DNA from: Paenibacillus alba
Lineage (GTDB): Bacteria; Bacillota; Bacilli; Paenibacillales; NBRC-103111
DNA length: 64,000 bases
NCBI RefSeq assembly: GCF_013204855.1
Contig: NZ_JABMKZ010000018.1
Span: 62,001-126,000, forward strand
Direction of reading: 5' to 3'
Shown: piece after piece, positions 35,833 through 44,435 of the stretch
How the letters are laid out: each line of letters opens with the position of its first letter
How positions within the stretch are numbered: position 1 is the stretch's first letter
Notes under the pieces: model-generated
Told to the model about the DNA's origin: nothing
What the model saw: the letters and a program-made list of their open reading frames with translations, nothing else
Database searches by the model: none
Program-made: the position numbers and the translations under genes

Positions 35833-38310
35833 TCAATTCGACCACACACGCAGCTCATTCAACGCGATATTGCCCCACTGACGGTTCCCATTATTAACCT
35901 TTAGCCTGATTTTGCTCGTAGTAACCGTAGGGAATACAACATCTCTCGTCTCCACTGTACTGTTATTAAGCCCCCAAACGATAGCCGCATTGGATAGCGC
36001 TGCTGCCCAGCTGGTGCCGTTGAAATACTCGACATCCACGTTCGTAATTCCCTGGCCCATGCCGAAATGGGTGGCTAAGCTGAGCTTACTCGTGGTGACG
36101 GAATTGCTCCCAAAGTCCAGCGTAATGTACTGCGGGAATGTGAACGATGTCGCGCTGGACCACGCTGTGGAGTCGCTGTTATCGTTGATATTGCTAATAG
36201 GTCCGGCATTTCCCGCCGGAAATGTAGTACTTGCCGCTGCTGAAGCCGCAGCGTTGGTCGGAGCGTTATACAGCTCCAATTCATTCAACGCAATGTTCCC
36301 CCACTGGTGGTTTCCGCTATTAACCTTCAATCTAAGTTGTGAAAAGGTTTTTGGGGCAAAGTTTAAGGTTTTGACTTCATCGGCGCTGGTGTTGGAAGTC
36401 CATGTGAGATTGATCCCCGATTGAATGGGCAGCCATGCCGAGCCGTTATAGTATTCAAGATCGAAATTCGTTATTCCCTGTCCCTGGCCAAACCTCGTAT
36501 TTAGCTTCAATTGGTTGGCCGTCACCTGAGCCCCGCCGAAATTGAGCGTTATATAGTTCGGAAACGTAGGCGTCGTGCTGCTTGACCAAGCATAGTCATA
36601 ATACGTATCGTTGATATTTCGGATCACAGCGGTCGTCGCGTTTAAAGATGCGAATGTGGTGCTTGCTAGAGCACGCGAAGCCAGATCATCGGCTGCTGCT
36701 TTGGCTATCGTCGGATAAGCGACCGGCGCCTTGTTCGTTGCCGGAGGCACAGAACCTTGGTACTCGTGGGCCCCGATGTCAGGATCTCCGTTATACAAGC
36801 TATTTCCGAAGTAGTCTCGGTCACCGTTCGATGTAATAGGAACACCGGCACCAATTAACGGAGAAGTGGACTGCAGCTGGTATCCGCTCACCGAATTCAT
36901 GCCGTTGCCTCCGCTGCCTGAGCTGACAAATTTCGGATCACTCGTCACTTTATGCGTATCGGAGCTGACAAGCGTACTGCCGCCATAATAGGCGTTGTAA
37001 TCAAACGATTGTCCCGTTAGATTCCATCCGCGATCTCCTACGCTGTAATAAGCGTTGTTGTAGTTTTTAATATTGGTCGGAGAGCCTGAGGTCTTCGTGA
37101 AATAATCGCTCATAACGGGATTGCCGGATTGGCTTCCTACATAGATCGTATTATTGTGATTGGTCACGTTTTTAATCGAACCACTGTACCTGTAAATGCT
37201 TCTTTTGTCATTTTGGCTGATATTATACCTGACCACCGTATCGACCGTGTAGTACGTATCATTCACAAACAGCATAAAACCGCCTGCATTATCATGGCTG
37301 TAGTTATACTGAACCAGCGAGCCGATGTTCCCCGCATCAACGTCAAATCCCTCGCCGTCCTCGGCGCCATTATGGCTTCCGAACGACTCGTTGAATTGCA
37401 CCACGTTGCGATCCGAATAAGCCCACCAAATGGATGCATTCGTTGCCAGATAGGTGGCTTCTTGAACCGTATTGCGCTCAACGACTGCCCCGTCCGTCAC
37501 GTTCCAGGCGATTCCGCCCGTAGCCGGTCGAATGATCGTATTGTTCGAGATTCTCAGATTCGTCGTCGGTGTCCACGGACCGTAAGGCTTAGGCACCCAA
37601 GGCCATAAATCGCTCATCCCATAGCGAAGAATGCAATTGGAGCTGATGTAAATCCCATAAGCATCCACATCCGTCAATACATTGCCATCGATCAGGATAT
37701 CGTCGAAAGCACTCGGCACATTCGATCCTACAGAATCGAAAATAATGCCCCCGGCGCGCGTTGTATAGATCCCATCCACATCGTGAATGTTCATATTTTT
37801 CACATAAATATGCTGCAAAATCCCGCTTTCCTCATTCAAAATATAAACACCACGCCGTTCACCACGCGCGCTATTGGTTAAAGGTCCAGCAAACGGATTC
37901 GTCACTTCCAAATTGTTAATTTCCCAATACCGCTGGTTTTTCAAAAGCACGGTTGATAGCTCCGTAGTTACGCCAGCGATAAGCGGCTTGCTGCCCGTTC
38001 CGTACTGGTCAATTACGATCGGACTTCCGCTGGCACCGGAACCTTTGGGCCATAGCTGACCGCTCCAGCTGCCGCCTGCCTTGAATAAAATGCGGTCCCC
38101 GGGAGCAAAGTTTGTGGCATTCACCTTCGCCAATGATTGCCACGCTGCGGATGTACTCGTTCCGCTGTTGCTGTCATTGCCTCCCGTATTATCTACGTAG
38201 TAGGTCGTTCCAGCTGCCTCAGCAGTTGGCGGCGTTGCAACACTCAGGCTGAGAAGCATAACGGTCGCAACGATTAGACTGAGGATTTTTCTTGCCGTCC
38301 ATTTGGACAT
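35833..38310 (-). CDS. Secreted right-handed beta-helix protein with two discoidin-like domains
   Basis: An 825-residue exported protein. Signal peptide 1-32 (cleavage after TAEA). Residues about 35-530 form a parallel beta-helix of the pectate-lyase superfamily (TTYYVDNTGGNDSNSGTST start, repeated IxxNxI coils such as LRISNNTIIR, VVERNTVQ, VVQFNES, LVQYNYS, VVRYNIS). It ends with the characteristic DIGAHEYQGS. About 545-680 and 690-825 are tandem F5/8C-like sugar-binding modules, each ending with GNxQWGNIALNEL. Probably an extracellular polysaccharide lyase or hydrolase; catalytic residues cannot be fixed. ATG follows AGGAAGGAAGGTG. A cre-like box at 38376 suggests catabolite repression. Confidence 0.83.
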   Translation of the reverse strand: MSKWTARKILSLIVATVMLLSLSVATPPTAEAAGTTYYVDNTGGNDSNSGTSTSAAWQSLAKVNATNFAPGDRILFKAGGSWSGQLWPKGSGASGSPIVIDQYGTGSKPLIAGVTTELSTVLLKNQRYWEINNLEVTNPFAGPLTNSARGERRGVYILNEESGILQHIYVKNMNIHDVDGIYTTRAGGIIFDSVGSNVPSAFDDILIDGNVLTDVDAYGIYISSNCILRYGMSDLWPWVPKPYGPWTPTTNLRISNNTIIRPATGGIAWNVTDGAVVERNTVQEATYLATNASIWWAYSDRNVVQFNESFGSHNGAEDGEGFDVDAGNIGSLVQYNYSHDNAGGFMLFVNDTYYTVDTVVRYNISQNDKRSIYRYSGSIKNVTNHNNTIYVGSQSGNPVMSDYFTKTSGSPTNIKNYNNAYYSVGDRGWNLTGQSFDYNAYYGGSTLVSSDTHKVTSDPKFVSSGSGGNGMNSVSGYQLQSTSPLIGAGVPITSNGDRDYFGNSLYNGDPDIGAHEYQGSVPPATNKAPVAYPTIAKAAADDLASRALASTTFASLNATTAVIRNINDTYYDYAWSSSTTPTFPNYITLNFGGAQVTANQLKLNTRFGQGQGITNFDLEYYNGSAWLPIQSGINLTWTSNTSADEVKTLNFAPKTFSQLRLKVNSGNHQWGNIALNELELYNAPTNAAASAAASTTFPAGNAGPISNINDNSDSTAWSSATSFTFPQYITLDFGSNSVTTSKLSLATHFGMGQGITNVDVEYFNGTSWAAALSNAAIVWGLNNSTVETRDVVFPTVTTSKIRLKVNNGNRQWGNIALNELRVWSN

Positions 38311-38375
38311 AAAACACCTTCCTTCCTATTCTTGTTTATGTAATGCTTCACATGTAATCCCACAAAGGAATATAT

Positions 38376-38389
38376 ATGAAGCGCTTACA
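38376..38389. promoter_or_regulatory. cre-like site before the beta-helix gene
   Basis: Minus strand TGTAAGCGCTTCAT matches the CcpA consensus TGWAARCGYTWNCW at 13 of 14 positions, 66 bases upstream of the ATG. Confidence 0.6.
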
Positions 38390-38408
38390 ACATTCAAATT
38401 GCAGCCTC

Positions 38409-39416
38409 TCATTCACCAACTTTCACAGCTTGATACAGCCTGTCATTTACCATAATCTGAGCTCGCGAAATCCTTGTTTGAAGCTGCTCTTTATATTTGT
38501 CATCTATATAATCTTTGAGGATTTGTTCCTTGATTTCCTCAAACGGGGTATAAGCGGAACCGGGCTCGCTTTTCTCCATACATTTCATAAGGATATAGCT
38601 GCCATTTTCTTCAATGACATCGCTTATTTCCCCCTGCTTCATCTTCAGGGCTGCTTGCGCTGCAGGGCTTCTTAAGTTTTGTCTGACGTTGTTTGCAGCA
38701 AACTGCTGCACGGAAATCGTCCCCTCCGGCATATAAGCTTTGGCAACCTCTTCCAAATCTGCCCCAGATGAAAGCTTGGCCTTCACCTCTTCCATCTCCT
38801 GCCGTTTCTTTTCTTTCAAAGAAGCTTGATGATTAGCATCAAGCAAAGTCAGCATAACCTGCTGCACCTTCACAGAACCGGGTGAGGCATATAACGAATC
38901 TTTTTTCCTCTCATAAAAGGCTTTCAAGCCATCCGCCAATCCCGCTTCCTGCTCTTGCATCTTTTTCTTCACCGCTATATTGGCATTGCTGAGCATGTAT
39001 TCAAAATAGCCATCTTCGCTATATTGGGTTGGTCCAAACACAACTTGTTTGTTCTGAATGGCTTGCTGTCTTCTTTCATTTTCTCGCTTCCACTGCTGCA
39101 AAAAGCTCGAATAGCTGATATCTGACCATACGCCGTTTTCCTGCGCAATGATTTGCTGCATTTTGATGCTTACGCTGTCGTCGAGCGCCTTTTGCTTCCA
39201 CTCATCCGTCGGCGTTTCCCCCGAGTAGCCTCTATTCTTGCGCAATGCCTTATTAAATTCAACGACGCTAATAGGAATCTCATTGACCCAAGCCATGTCA
39301 TCGCTGCTTGCTTGAACGACAAATAGACTCCCTTTTGCCAGAACAACAATAGCAACCGCAGTGAGCACAAGTACTACTGCGGCCATCCATTTGCCTAAAC
39401 CCACTTTACGCCTCAT
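38409..39416 (-). CDS. Membrane-anchored PrsA/SurA-like peptidyl-prolyl isomerase
   Basis: A 335-residue protein with an N-terminal membrane anchor (about 9-28, WMAAVVLVLTAVAIVVLAKG) and no lipobox. Then comes a SurA_N-type chaperone region (AWVNEIPISVVEFNKALRKN) and a rotamase-like segment at about 180-295 (VKVQQVMLTLLDA, LSSGADLEEVAKAYMPEGTI, MKQGEISDVIEENGSYILMK). It should act outside the membrane, helping secreted proteins fold. Its first 11 bases overlap the end of the Gfo/Idh gene, so it is the last gene of the transporter operon. A foldase there suggests it serves the secreted enzymes of this locus (inference). Confidence 0.75.
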   Translation of the reverse strand: MRRKVGLGKWMAAVVLVLTAVAIVVLAKGSLFVVQASSDDMAWVNEIPISVVEFNKALRKNRGYSGETPTDEWKQKALDDSVSIKMQQIIAQENGVWSDISYSSFLQQWKRENERRQQAIQNKQVVFGPTQYSEDGYFEYMLSNANIAVKKKMQEQEAGLADGLKAFYERKKDSLYASPGSVKVQQVMLTLLDANHQASLKEKKRQEMEEVKAKLSSGADLEEVAKAYMPEGTISVQQFAANNVRQNLRSPAAQAALKMKQGEISDVIEENGSYILMKCMEKSEPGSAYTPFEEIKEQILKDYIDDKYKEQLQTRISRAQIMVNDRLYQAVKVGE

Positions 39417-40677
39417 TTACTTCATTCACTTCCCAAAACTCCTTCAAAGCAACAACTTTTCGATCCAGCCTTGACCGCTCCGCCGCAAATGCCATCAAGT
39501 GGCTCTGCACCGATTGAGCCGCAGATGTCAATCCATCCCCTTTGCTGTCCTGTTGAACCAGCTTGATGAAATCGCGAATCAGACCAAAATCTCCGCCTCC
39601 GTGCCCGATATGTCCTCCCGGGATTTCCAGTGAGATTTGCGTAGCTGTGCCTGTTGCAAAGTCAATCACTTCAATCTCATTTTTCTCCATCGCACCGCGA
39701 ATTTCGCCTTTCGTTCCCATCAATTTCAGCGTTCGACTGCAATCATTCGTAAATGCGCTCATCGTAAAAGCAGCCGTCACTTCATTGGCAAACGCCAGAT
39801 TGACCACTTGATGGTCCACGACATCATTGTCGCAATGATACACGCATCTGCCGTATGGTCCTTCTTGCAGCGCTTTGGTGCGGGCTTCCAAGCTAAGATC
39901 ATCGCTGATCGCAGAAGTAGGCCAATATATATCGTCCGTCAGATACACGTTAGGCGCGTAGTATAGACATTGATCCGAAACCGGGCATCCGTCCAAGCAT
40001 CGCTGCGGTGCTCCTTCCGGGGCATTTTCCTTTTTAAAATGAGACAAAGATCCAAATGAGGATACATGCGTGCAATCCGCTCCTGCCAACCATAGAATGA
40101 TATCCAGGTCATGGCAGGATTTGGCCAAAATCATCGGACTGGATTCGGAAGCTTTGCGCCAATTCCCTCTGACAAAGCTGTGTGCTTGATGCCAGTACGC
40201 TACATTTTCATTGTGTTGAATCGACATGAGCTGTCCAATCGCACCCTCGCTTATCAACCTTTTGATCGTTGTGAAAAAGTTTGTATACCTGAGCACATGA
40301 CAAATCGAAAATACGCGTTCAGCTTGCTCCGAGCGCTTCCCCATTTGGATGCATTCCCATGGATCGGAGGACATCGGCTTTTCGAGCAGCACGTGATAGC
40401 CCGCTTCCAAAGCTTTCATCGTTGGTTCATAGTGCATATGGTCCTGCGTGCAAATAAGGACGGCATCCGCAAGATTAGGTTTACCCAATAAATCTTCCCA
40501 GCTCTCAAAACAGAGCTCATCGGATAATCCGTGCAGCGCTTGAAAATTGTGCCTTCTACTCATATTTGGTTCAGCGACAGCAACAACCTGCAGTTGATCT
40601 GGATGCTCAAGCGCATATCCCGCATAGTTAACTCCTCTTTGTCCCGCTCCGATTAATGCCACTGTTATTTTTCGCAT
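39406..40677 (-). CDS. Gfo/Idh/MocA-family oxidoreductase
   Basis: NAD(P)-dependent sugar oxidoreductase of 423 residues. Rossmann motif VALIGAGQRGVNYAG (about 5-19), EKPMSSDPW with the conserved Lys of E-K-P (about 101), and the active-site segment KSCHDLDIILWLAGA. An insertion contains a Cys cluster, RCLDGCPVSDQCLYYA (about 228-243), seen in a subgroup and possibly metal binding. It may oxidise or epimerise a sugar released from the transported oligosaccharide. ATG follows GGCGGGG. It lies 19 bases after the permease gene in the same operon. Confidence 0.87.
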   Translation of the reverse strand: MRKITVALIGAGQRGVNYAGYALEHPDQLQVVAVAEPNMSRRHNFQALHGLSDELCFESWEDLLGKPNLADAVLICTQDHMHYEPTMKALEAGYHVLLEKPMSSDPWECIQMGKRSEQAERVFSICHVLRYTNFFTTIKRLISEGAIGQLMSIQHNENVAYWHQAHSFVRGNWRKASESSPMILAKSCHDLDIILWLAGADCTHVSSFGSLSHFKKENAPEGAPQRCLDGCPVSDQCLYYAPNVYLTDDIYWPTSAISDDLSLEARTKALQEGPYGRCVYHCDNDVVDHQVVNLAFANEVTAAFTMSAFTNDCSRTLKLMGTKGEIRGAMEKNEIEVIDFATGTATQISLEIPGGHIGHGGGDFGLIRDFIKLVQQDSKGDGLTSAAQSVQSHLMAFAAERSRLDRKVVALKEFWEVNEVNEA

Positions 40678-40696
40678 GTGTTACCCCGCCTTCGTT

Positions 40697-41587
40697 TTAT
40701 TCCTTCACACTGCCTACAGTCATTCCTTTAATAAAAAATCGTTGTACGAACGGGTACACCACTAAAATCGGCAGCGCCCCCATGAAAATCTGCGCAGTGC
40801 GCAGCGTTTTCTCACTCAGATTCTCCAACTGTTTGAGCTGCTCGACATTCACAGACTGCATTTGCGCATTCATTGCGGTGATTAAGGTGGACAGGTAGGT
40901 TTGAAGCGGATATTTATCCGGTGAATTCATATATAGAATACCGTCAAACCAAGAATTCCAGTGTCCGATAATGGTAAATAACCCTATGGTTGCAATGGCT
41001 GGCAACGAGACAGGCAAATAGATTTTCCATAGCAGCGTCCAATGACTTGCTCCGTCAATCGTAGCAGCTTCTTCCATTTCTTTGGGAATACCTCGGAAGA
41101 AGTTCAGCATCATAATCATATTCCATACATTCAATGCGCCAGGCAGAACAAGCGCCCAGATCGTATTGATTATCCCGGTTGATTTGACAATCATATATGT
41201 CGGAATGAGTCCTCCGCCCAAGAAAATCGTAACCGCAAAAAACCATACATACACGGTTCGTGAGCGAAACTGCGTCGTTTCTTTGGCAAGCGGATAAGCG
41301 GTAATGAAAATCAGGAACATATTGATGACCGTTCCGAGCACGACCCTTTCCAGGGAAACACGGAGAGATCTAATAAATTCCACCTTATGTCCAAGATACA
41401 CGTAAGCATCTAGCGTAAATCCTATCGGCAGCAGCTTAACTTCGCCAGCCATCGCCGCTGTGTTGGAGCTTAACGAGACAGCGAGCAGGTGAATGAACGG
41501 CACAATACCGATGATCATAATGAAGGTAAGTACCAAGGCATTCATCAAGACGAACAGCTTTCTGCTAAACGATGGTTTATAAACCAT
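40697..41587 (-). CDS. Carbohydrate ABC transporter permease, LplC/YtcP type (module 1)
   Basis: Inner-membrane permease of 296 residues, six membrane segments. The cytoplasmic EAA loop is EEAATIDGASHWTLLWKIYL, the site contacted by a shared ATPase (MsmX-like, not in the window). The C-terminus YPFVQRFFIKGMTVGSVKE is typical. It pairs with the upstream LplB-type permease (18-base gap). Confidence 0.93.
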   Translation of the reverse strand: MVYKPSFSRKLFVLMNALVLTFIMIIGIVPFIHLLAVSLSSNTAAMAGEVKLLPIGFTLDAYVYLGHKVEFIRSLRVSLERVVLGTVINMFLIFITAYPLAKETTQFRSRTVYVWFFAVTIFLGGGLIPTYMIVKSTGIINTIWALVLPGALNVWNMIMMLNFFRGIPKEMEEAATIDGASHWTLLWKIYLPVSLPAIATIGLFTIIGHWNSWFDGILYMNSPDKYPLQTYLSTLITAMNAQMQSVNVEQLKQLENLSEKTLRTAQIFMGALPILVVYPFVQRFFIKGMTVGSVKE

Positions 41588-41605
41588 ATGAAGTCCCCCA
41601 GCCGT

Positions 41606-42493
41606 CTAAAATATTCGGTAATTGCTGAATTTATACGCCAGATAGTAGGATAGCGATACCAAACCGACGGATATGCCTGACTTAAATAGTCCCACTGCCG
41701 CAGCAGGTGCAAACTGTTGACTGAATAAACCAAGCCTGTAAGTGAAGGTATCAATAATATCAGCACCCTGATACACGGTTGGATTGTACATGATCAAGAT
41801 TTGGTCAAACCCTGCGTTCAATATATTTCCAAGACTTAATGTCGTCATTAGAATGATGATTGGCATCATCCCTGGCAATGTAATATGCATCATTTGCTTC
41901 CATTTGCCAGCCCCGTCTACTTCGGCAGCCTCGTATAAACTTGCGTTAATGCCGGTGATGGCAGCCAAAAAAATGATCATATTATAGCCCATGCCTTTCC
42001 AGACATCCGAACCGACCATAATCGCTCGAAACCAATTATTGCTGCCCATGAACATAATCGGCTCCAGACCCATGCTTGAAATCATGCCGTTAACAGGGCC
42101 CCTCAAGGAAAACAACTCCAGAATGACTCCGCCAAGAACCGTCCACGCAAGAAAAAACGGTAGAAAAATACTCGTCTGAATCATGCGCTGAAACCACTTT
42201 TTGGTGATTTCATTCAGCAGCAGCGCCAAAATAAGGGGAACCGCTAACGAAAAGATAATTTTCAAAGACGCGATAAGCACCGTATTCCACAAAACTTGGT
42301 TAAAGTCAGGCAGGTTGAATACGTATCTGAAATTTTTCAGCCCCACCCATTTGGATTTGAAAAAGCCAAGCACCGGTTCATATTTTTGAAATGCCATCAC
42401 GACGCCAAGGATAGGGCCGTAAGCATAGACAAGCGTAACTAAAACGCCAGGCAGCAGCATTAGATGCAGCGGCATATCTGTTTTTATTCTCAA
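41606..42493 (-). CDS. Carbohydrate ABC transporter permease, LplB type (module 1)
   Basis: About 295 residues, six membrane segments; EAA loop YEAAEVDGAGKWKQMMHITL; typical end YYLAYKFSNYRIF. TTG 42493 is favoured as start because GGAGG lies eight bases before it; a longer frame begins at 42514 but contains that ribosome site. Part of the operon HK-RR-binding protein-LplB-LplC-oxidoreductase-foldase. Confidence 0.92.
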   Translation of the reverse strand: MRIKTDMPLHLMLLPGVLVTLVYAYGPILGVVMAFQKYEPVLGFFKSKWVGLKNFRYVFNLPDFNQVLWNTVLIASLKIIFSLAVPLILALLLNEITKKWFQRMIQTSIFLPFFLAWTVLGGVILELFSLRGPVNGMISSMGLEPIMFMGSNNWFRAIMVGSDVWKGMGYNMIIFLAAITGINASLYEAAEVDGAGKWKQMMHITLPGMMPIIILMTTLSLGNILNAGFDQILIMYNPTVYQGADIIDTFTYRLGLFSQQFAPAAAVGLFKSGISVGLVSLSYYLAYKFSNYRIF

Positions 42494-42580
42494 CTGTGTA
42501 GCCTCCAATCGCACCTAAATTCAGCCATCTTACTAAAAAAGGGGAGCGTGTAAAGGGCCTCCCCCGCTTTATGCTTCACC

Positions 42581-44287
42581 CTATTTCAATGCATTCTTCG
42601 TATACCACTCGTTGACTTCCTTCGTAATATCGTCACCGCCAAGCTTCTTCCAGCTCTCCACATACTTGTCAAATTCGCTTACAGGAGCGCCCATAATAAT
42701 CTTGGTATACGTTTCGTCGAGCAGCTTGTCGAGCTGTGCTCCCTTCTCAACCTGTGTTTCCGTCGGAACGCCGTAGAACTCGTTGAAGAACACCTGCTTG
42801 TTGTCGCGAATTTGGCGTGTCATGCCCCAACCGCCGTTTTTGGCTGCACGGCTGTAGTACTGACCCCAGTTAGAGCCTTTTGTGGCGTTCGTCGTATCGC
42901 CGGCAAGGAACTCCTTGGTTGCTTTGAATACGTCCGCAACATTCTTATAGTTCTCATCATCGAGTGTAATGGCATCTTGCTTGGCATCCAAAGCCTTGTT
43001 AACCTCTGTATAAATGTTGTCAATTTGAGCAGGATTATAGATTCTTGGCACAAACCAGTTGTACACGTATCCGTTTTCTGCTTTGTTTTTCTCCAGATAC
43101 TGTTTTTTGCCCATTTCAATGTAGAAGTTAATCATCTTAATCGCAGCTTCCGGATTTTTGGCTTTTTTGTTCACAGCAATAATGTGGCTCATCCGTACCT
43201 TGCCGACCATCGATTTCCCTGGCTGACCGTCCAGCGATGGAATCGGATAAGCTTCCCATTCTGCATTGGGATCTTTATCCTTGCTAATATTAAGCGGCCA
43301 GTTCGGGTACCACCATTCACCGTACGAAATACCAACCCTGCCGGCAACAATATCTTCCACAACCTTGTTTTCGTCTTTCAGCGCAAATTCTTTATCCAGC
43401 AGTCCTTTCTGATACCAAGATTGCAGCTTGGCAAGAGCGGTTTTCGTTTCGGGCTGGATTTCACCTGCGGCAAGCTTACCGTCTTTGCCTTTGAGCCAAG
43501 CTTTGGGAGCTGTGCCATAGCCGTTAAACACACCTCTGGCATCAAATCCCCAGCCGATCAGTGTTTTCTGCATCGCGATGCCATACCGGTCATTTTTACC
43601 GGTTTTGCCAGGGTCGTTTTTGACAAAGGCTTCGGCAATTTTCTCCAGATCGTCTATTGTTTTTGGCGGCTGCAGGTTGAGAGTGGTGAGCCAATCCTTC
43701 CGAATCCACAAGAGCTGTGTGGACAGATAAGGATCCTCGAACCCCGGAATGCCTAATATTTTGCCATCTGTCGTCGTAGTTTTCATGGCAAACCCGCCGT
43801 CCACCTGCATATAATTTTTTAAAGCGGGGGAGGCGTATTTATTATAGGCATCTGTCAAATCTGCAAGCATACCCTGACTTTTCAATTTCTCATATTGCAT
43901 CGTATCCAGATCCAAAATATCAGGCAAATCGGCAGAAGCAAGCGCAAGCGAAAACTTCTGTTCGAATTGTTCGGTCGGTACGCTCCACATATATTTCAGA
44001 TCAATATTAAGCATCTCTTTCAAATCTTTTAGATAGGCGTTCTGATCAGGCGTAATTCCCTTCGGTGTTTTCGGATCTTCCGGCGGGCGGAAGCCCAGCA
44101 CTTCGGTAACCGTAACCGGTTTAGCGTATTTACCCAAAGGATCTATGTTTTCCGTTGTTTGGGCACCCGTTGTTTGCGGTGCAGCACTTCCTGCACTTGA
44201 AGCGCTTTCATTGTTACTGCTGCATCCCATTAGCGCAGTCGATATCAGTGAAGTAAGTAGGACAGAACGGACAAGCTTTTTTCTCAT
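42581..44287 (-). CDS. Extracellular sugar-binding lipoprotein, LplA type (module 1)
   Basis: A 568-residue lipoprotein. Lipobox STALMGCSSNN (Cys about 22), then a Ser/Thr-rich linker and a large family-1 solute-binding fold (PKTPKGITPDQNAYLKDLKE, DLPDILDLDTMQYEKLKSQG, VNKKAKNPEAAIKMINFYIE). The length matches LplA-like proteins that bind oligosaccharides. ATG 44287 follows GGGGGG; a frame to 44341 lacks a ribosome site. It lies 148 bases downstream of the response regulator. Confidence 0.9.
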   Translation of the reverse strand: MRKKLVRSVLLTSLISTALMGCSSNNESASSAGSAAPQTTGAQTTENIDPLGKYAKPVTVTEVLGFRPPEDPKTPKGITPDQNAYLKDLKEMLNIDLKYMWSVPTEQFEQKFSLALASADLPDILDLDTMQYEKLKSQGMLADLTDAYNKYASPALKNYMQVDGGFAMKTTTTDGKILGIPGFEDPYLSTQLLWIRKDWLTTLNLQPPKTIDDLEKIAEAFVKNDPGKTGKNDRYGIAMQKTLIGWGFDARGVFNGYGTAPKAWLKGKDGKLAAGEIQPETKTALAKLQSWYQKGLLDKEFALKDENKVVEDIVAGRVGISYGEWWYPNWPLNISKDKDPNAEWEAYPIPSLDGQPGKSMVGKVRMSHIIAVNKKAKNPEAAIKMINFYIEMGKKQYLEKNKAENGYVYNWFVPRIYNPAQIDNIYTEVNKALDAKQDAITLDDENYKNVADVFKATKEFLAGDTTNATKGSNWGQYYSRAAKNGGWGMTRQIRDNKQVFFNEFYGVPTETQVEKGAQLDKLLDETYTKIIMGAPVSEFDKYVESWKKLGGDDITKEVNEWYTKNALK

Positions 44288-44435
44288 GTTATACCCCCCA
44301 CATTTTATGCGAATTAAGTAACTGGAACGATCGTTGTTCATGGTCTGTGGTAAAGGCTCGAGCTTTACTGTACTTATTGTAATGCTGCGGGACGAACAAC
44401 CGCTATACTAAACTGTTTACATCGTTCTGTTTTGT

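Noticed and set aside
42812..43756. 314-codon plus-strand frame opposite the module 1 binding protein
   Set aside because: The minus-strand lipoprotein is unmistakable; the opposite frame has Cys/His/Phe-rich shadow composition.
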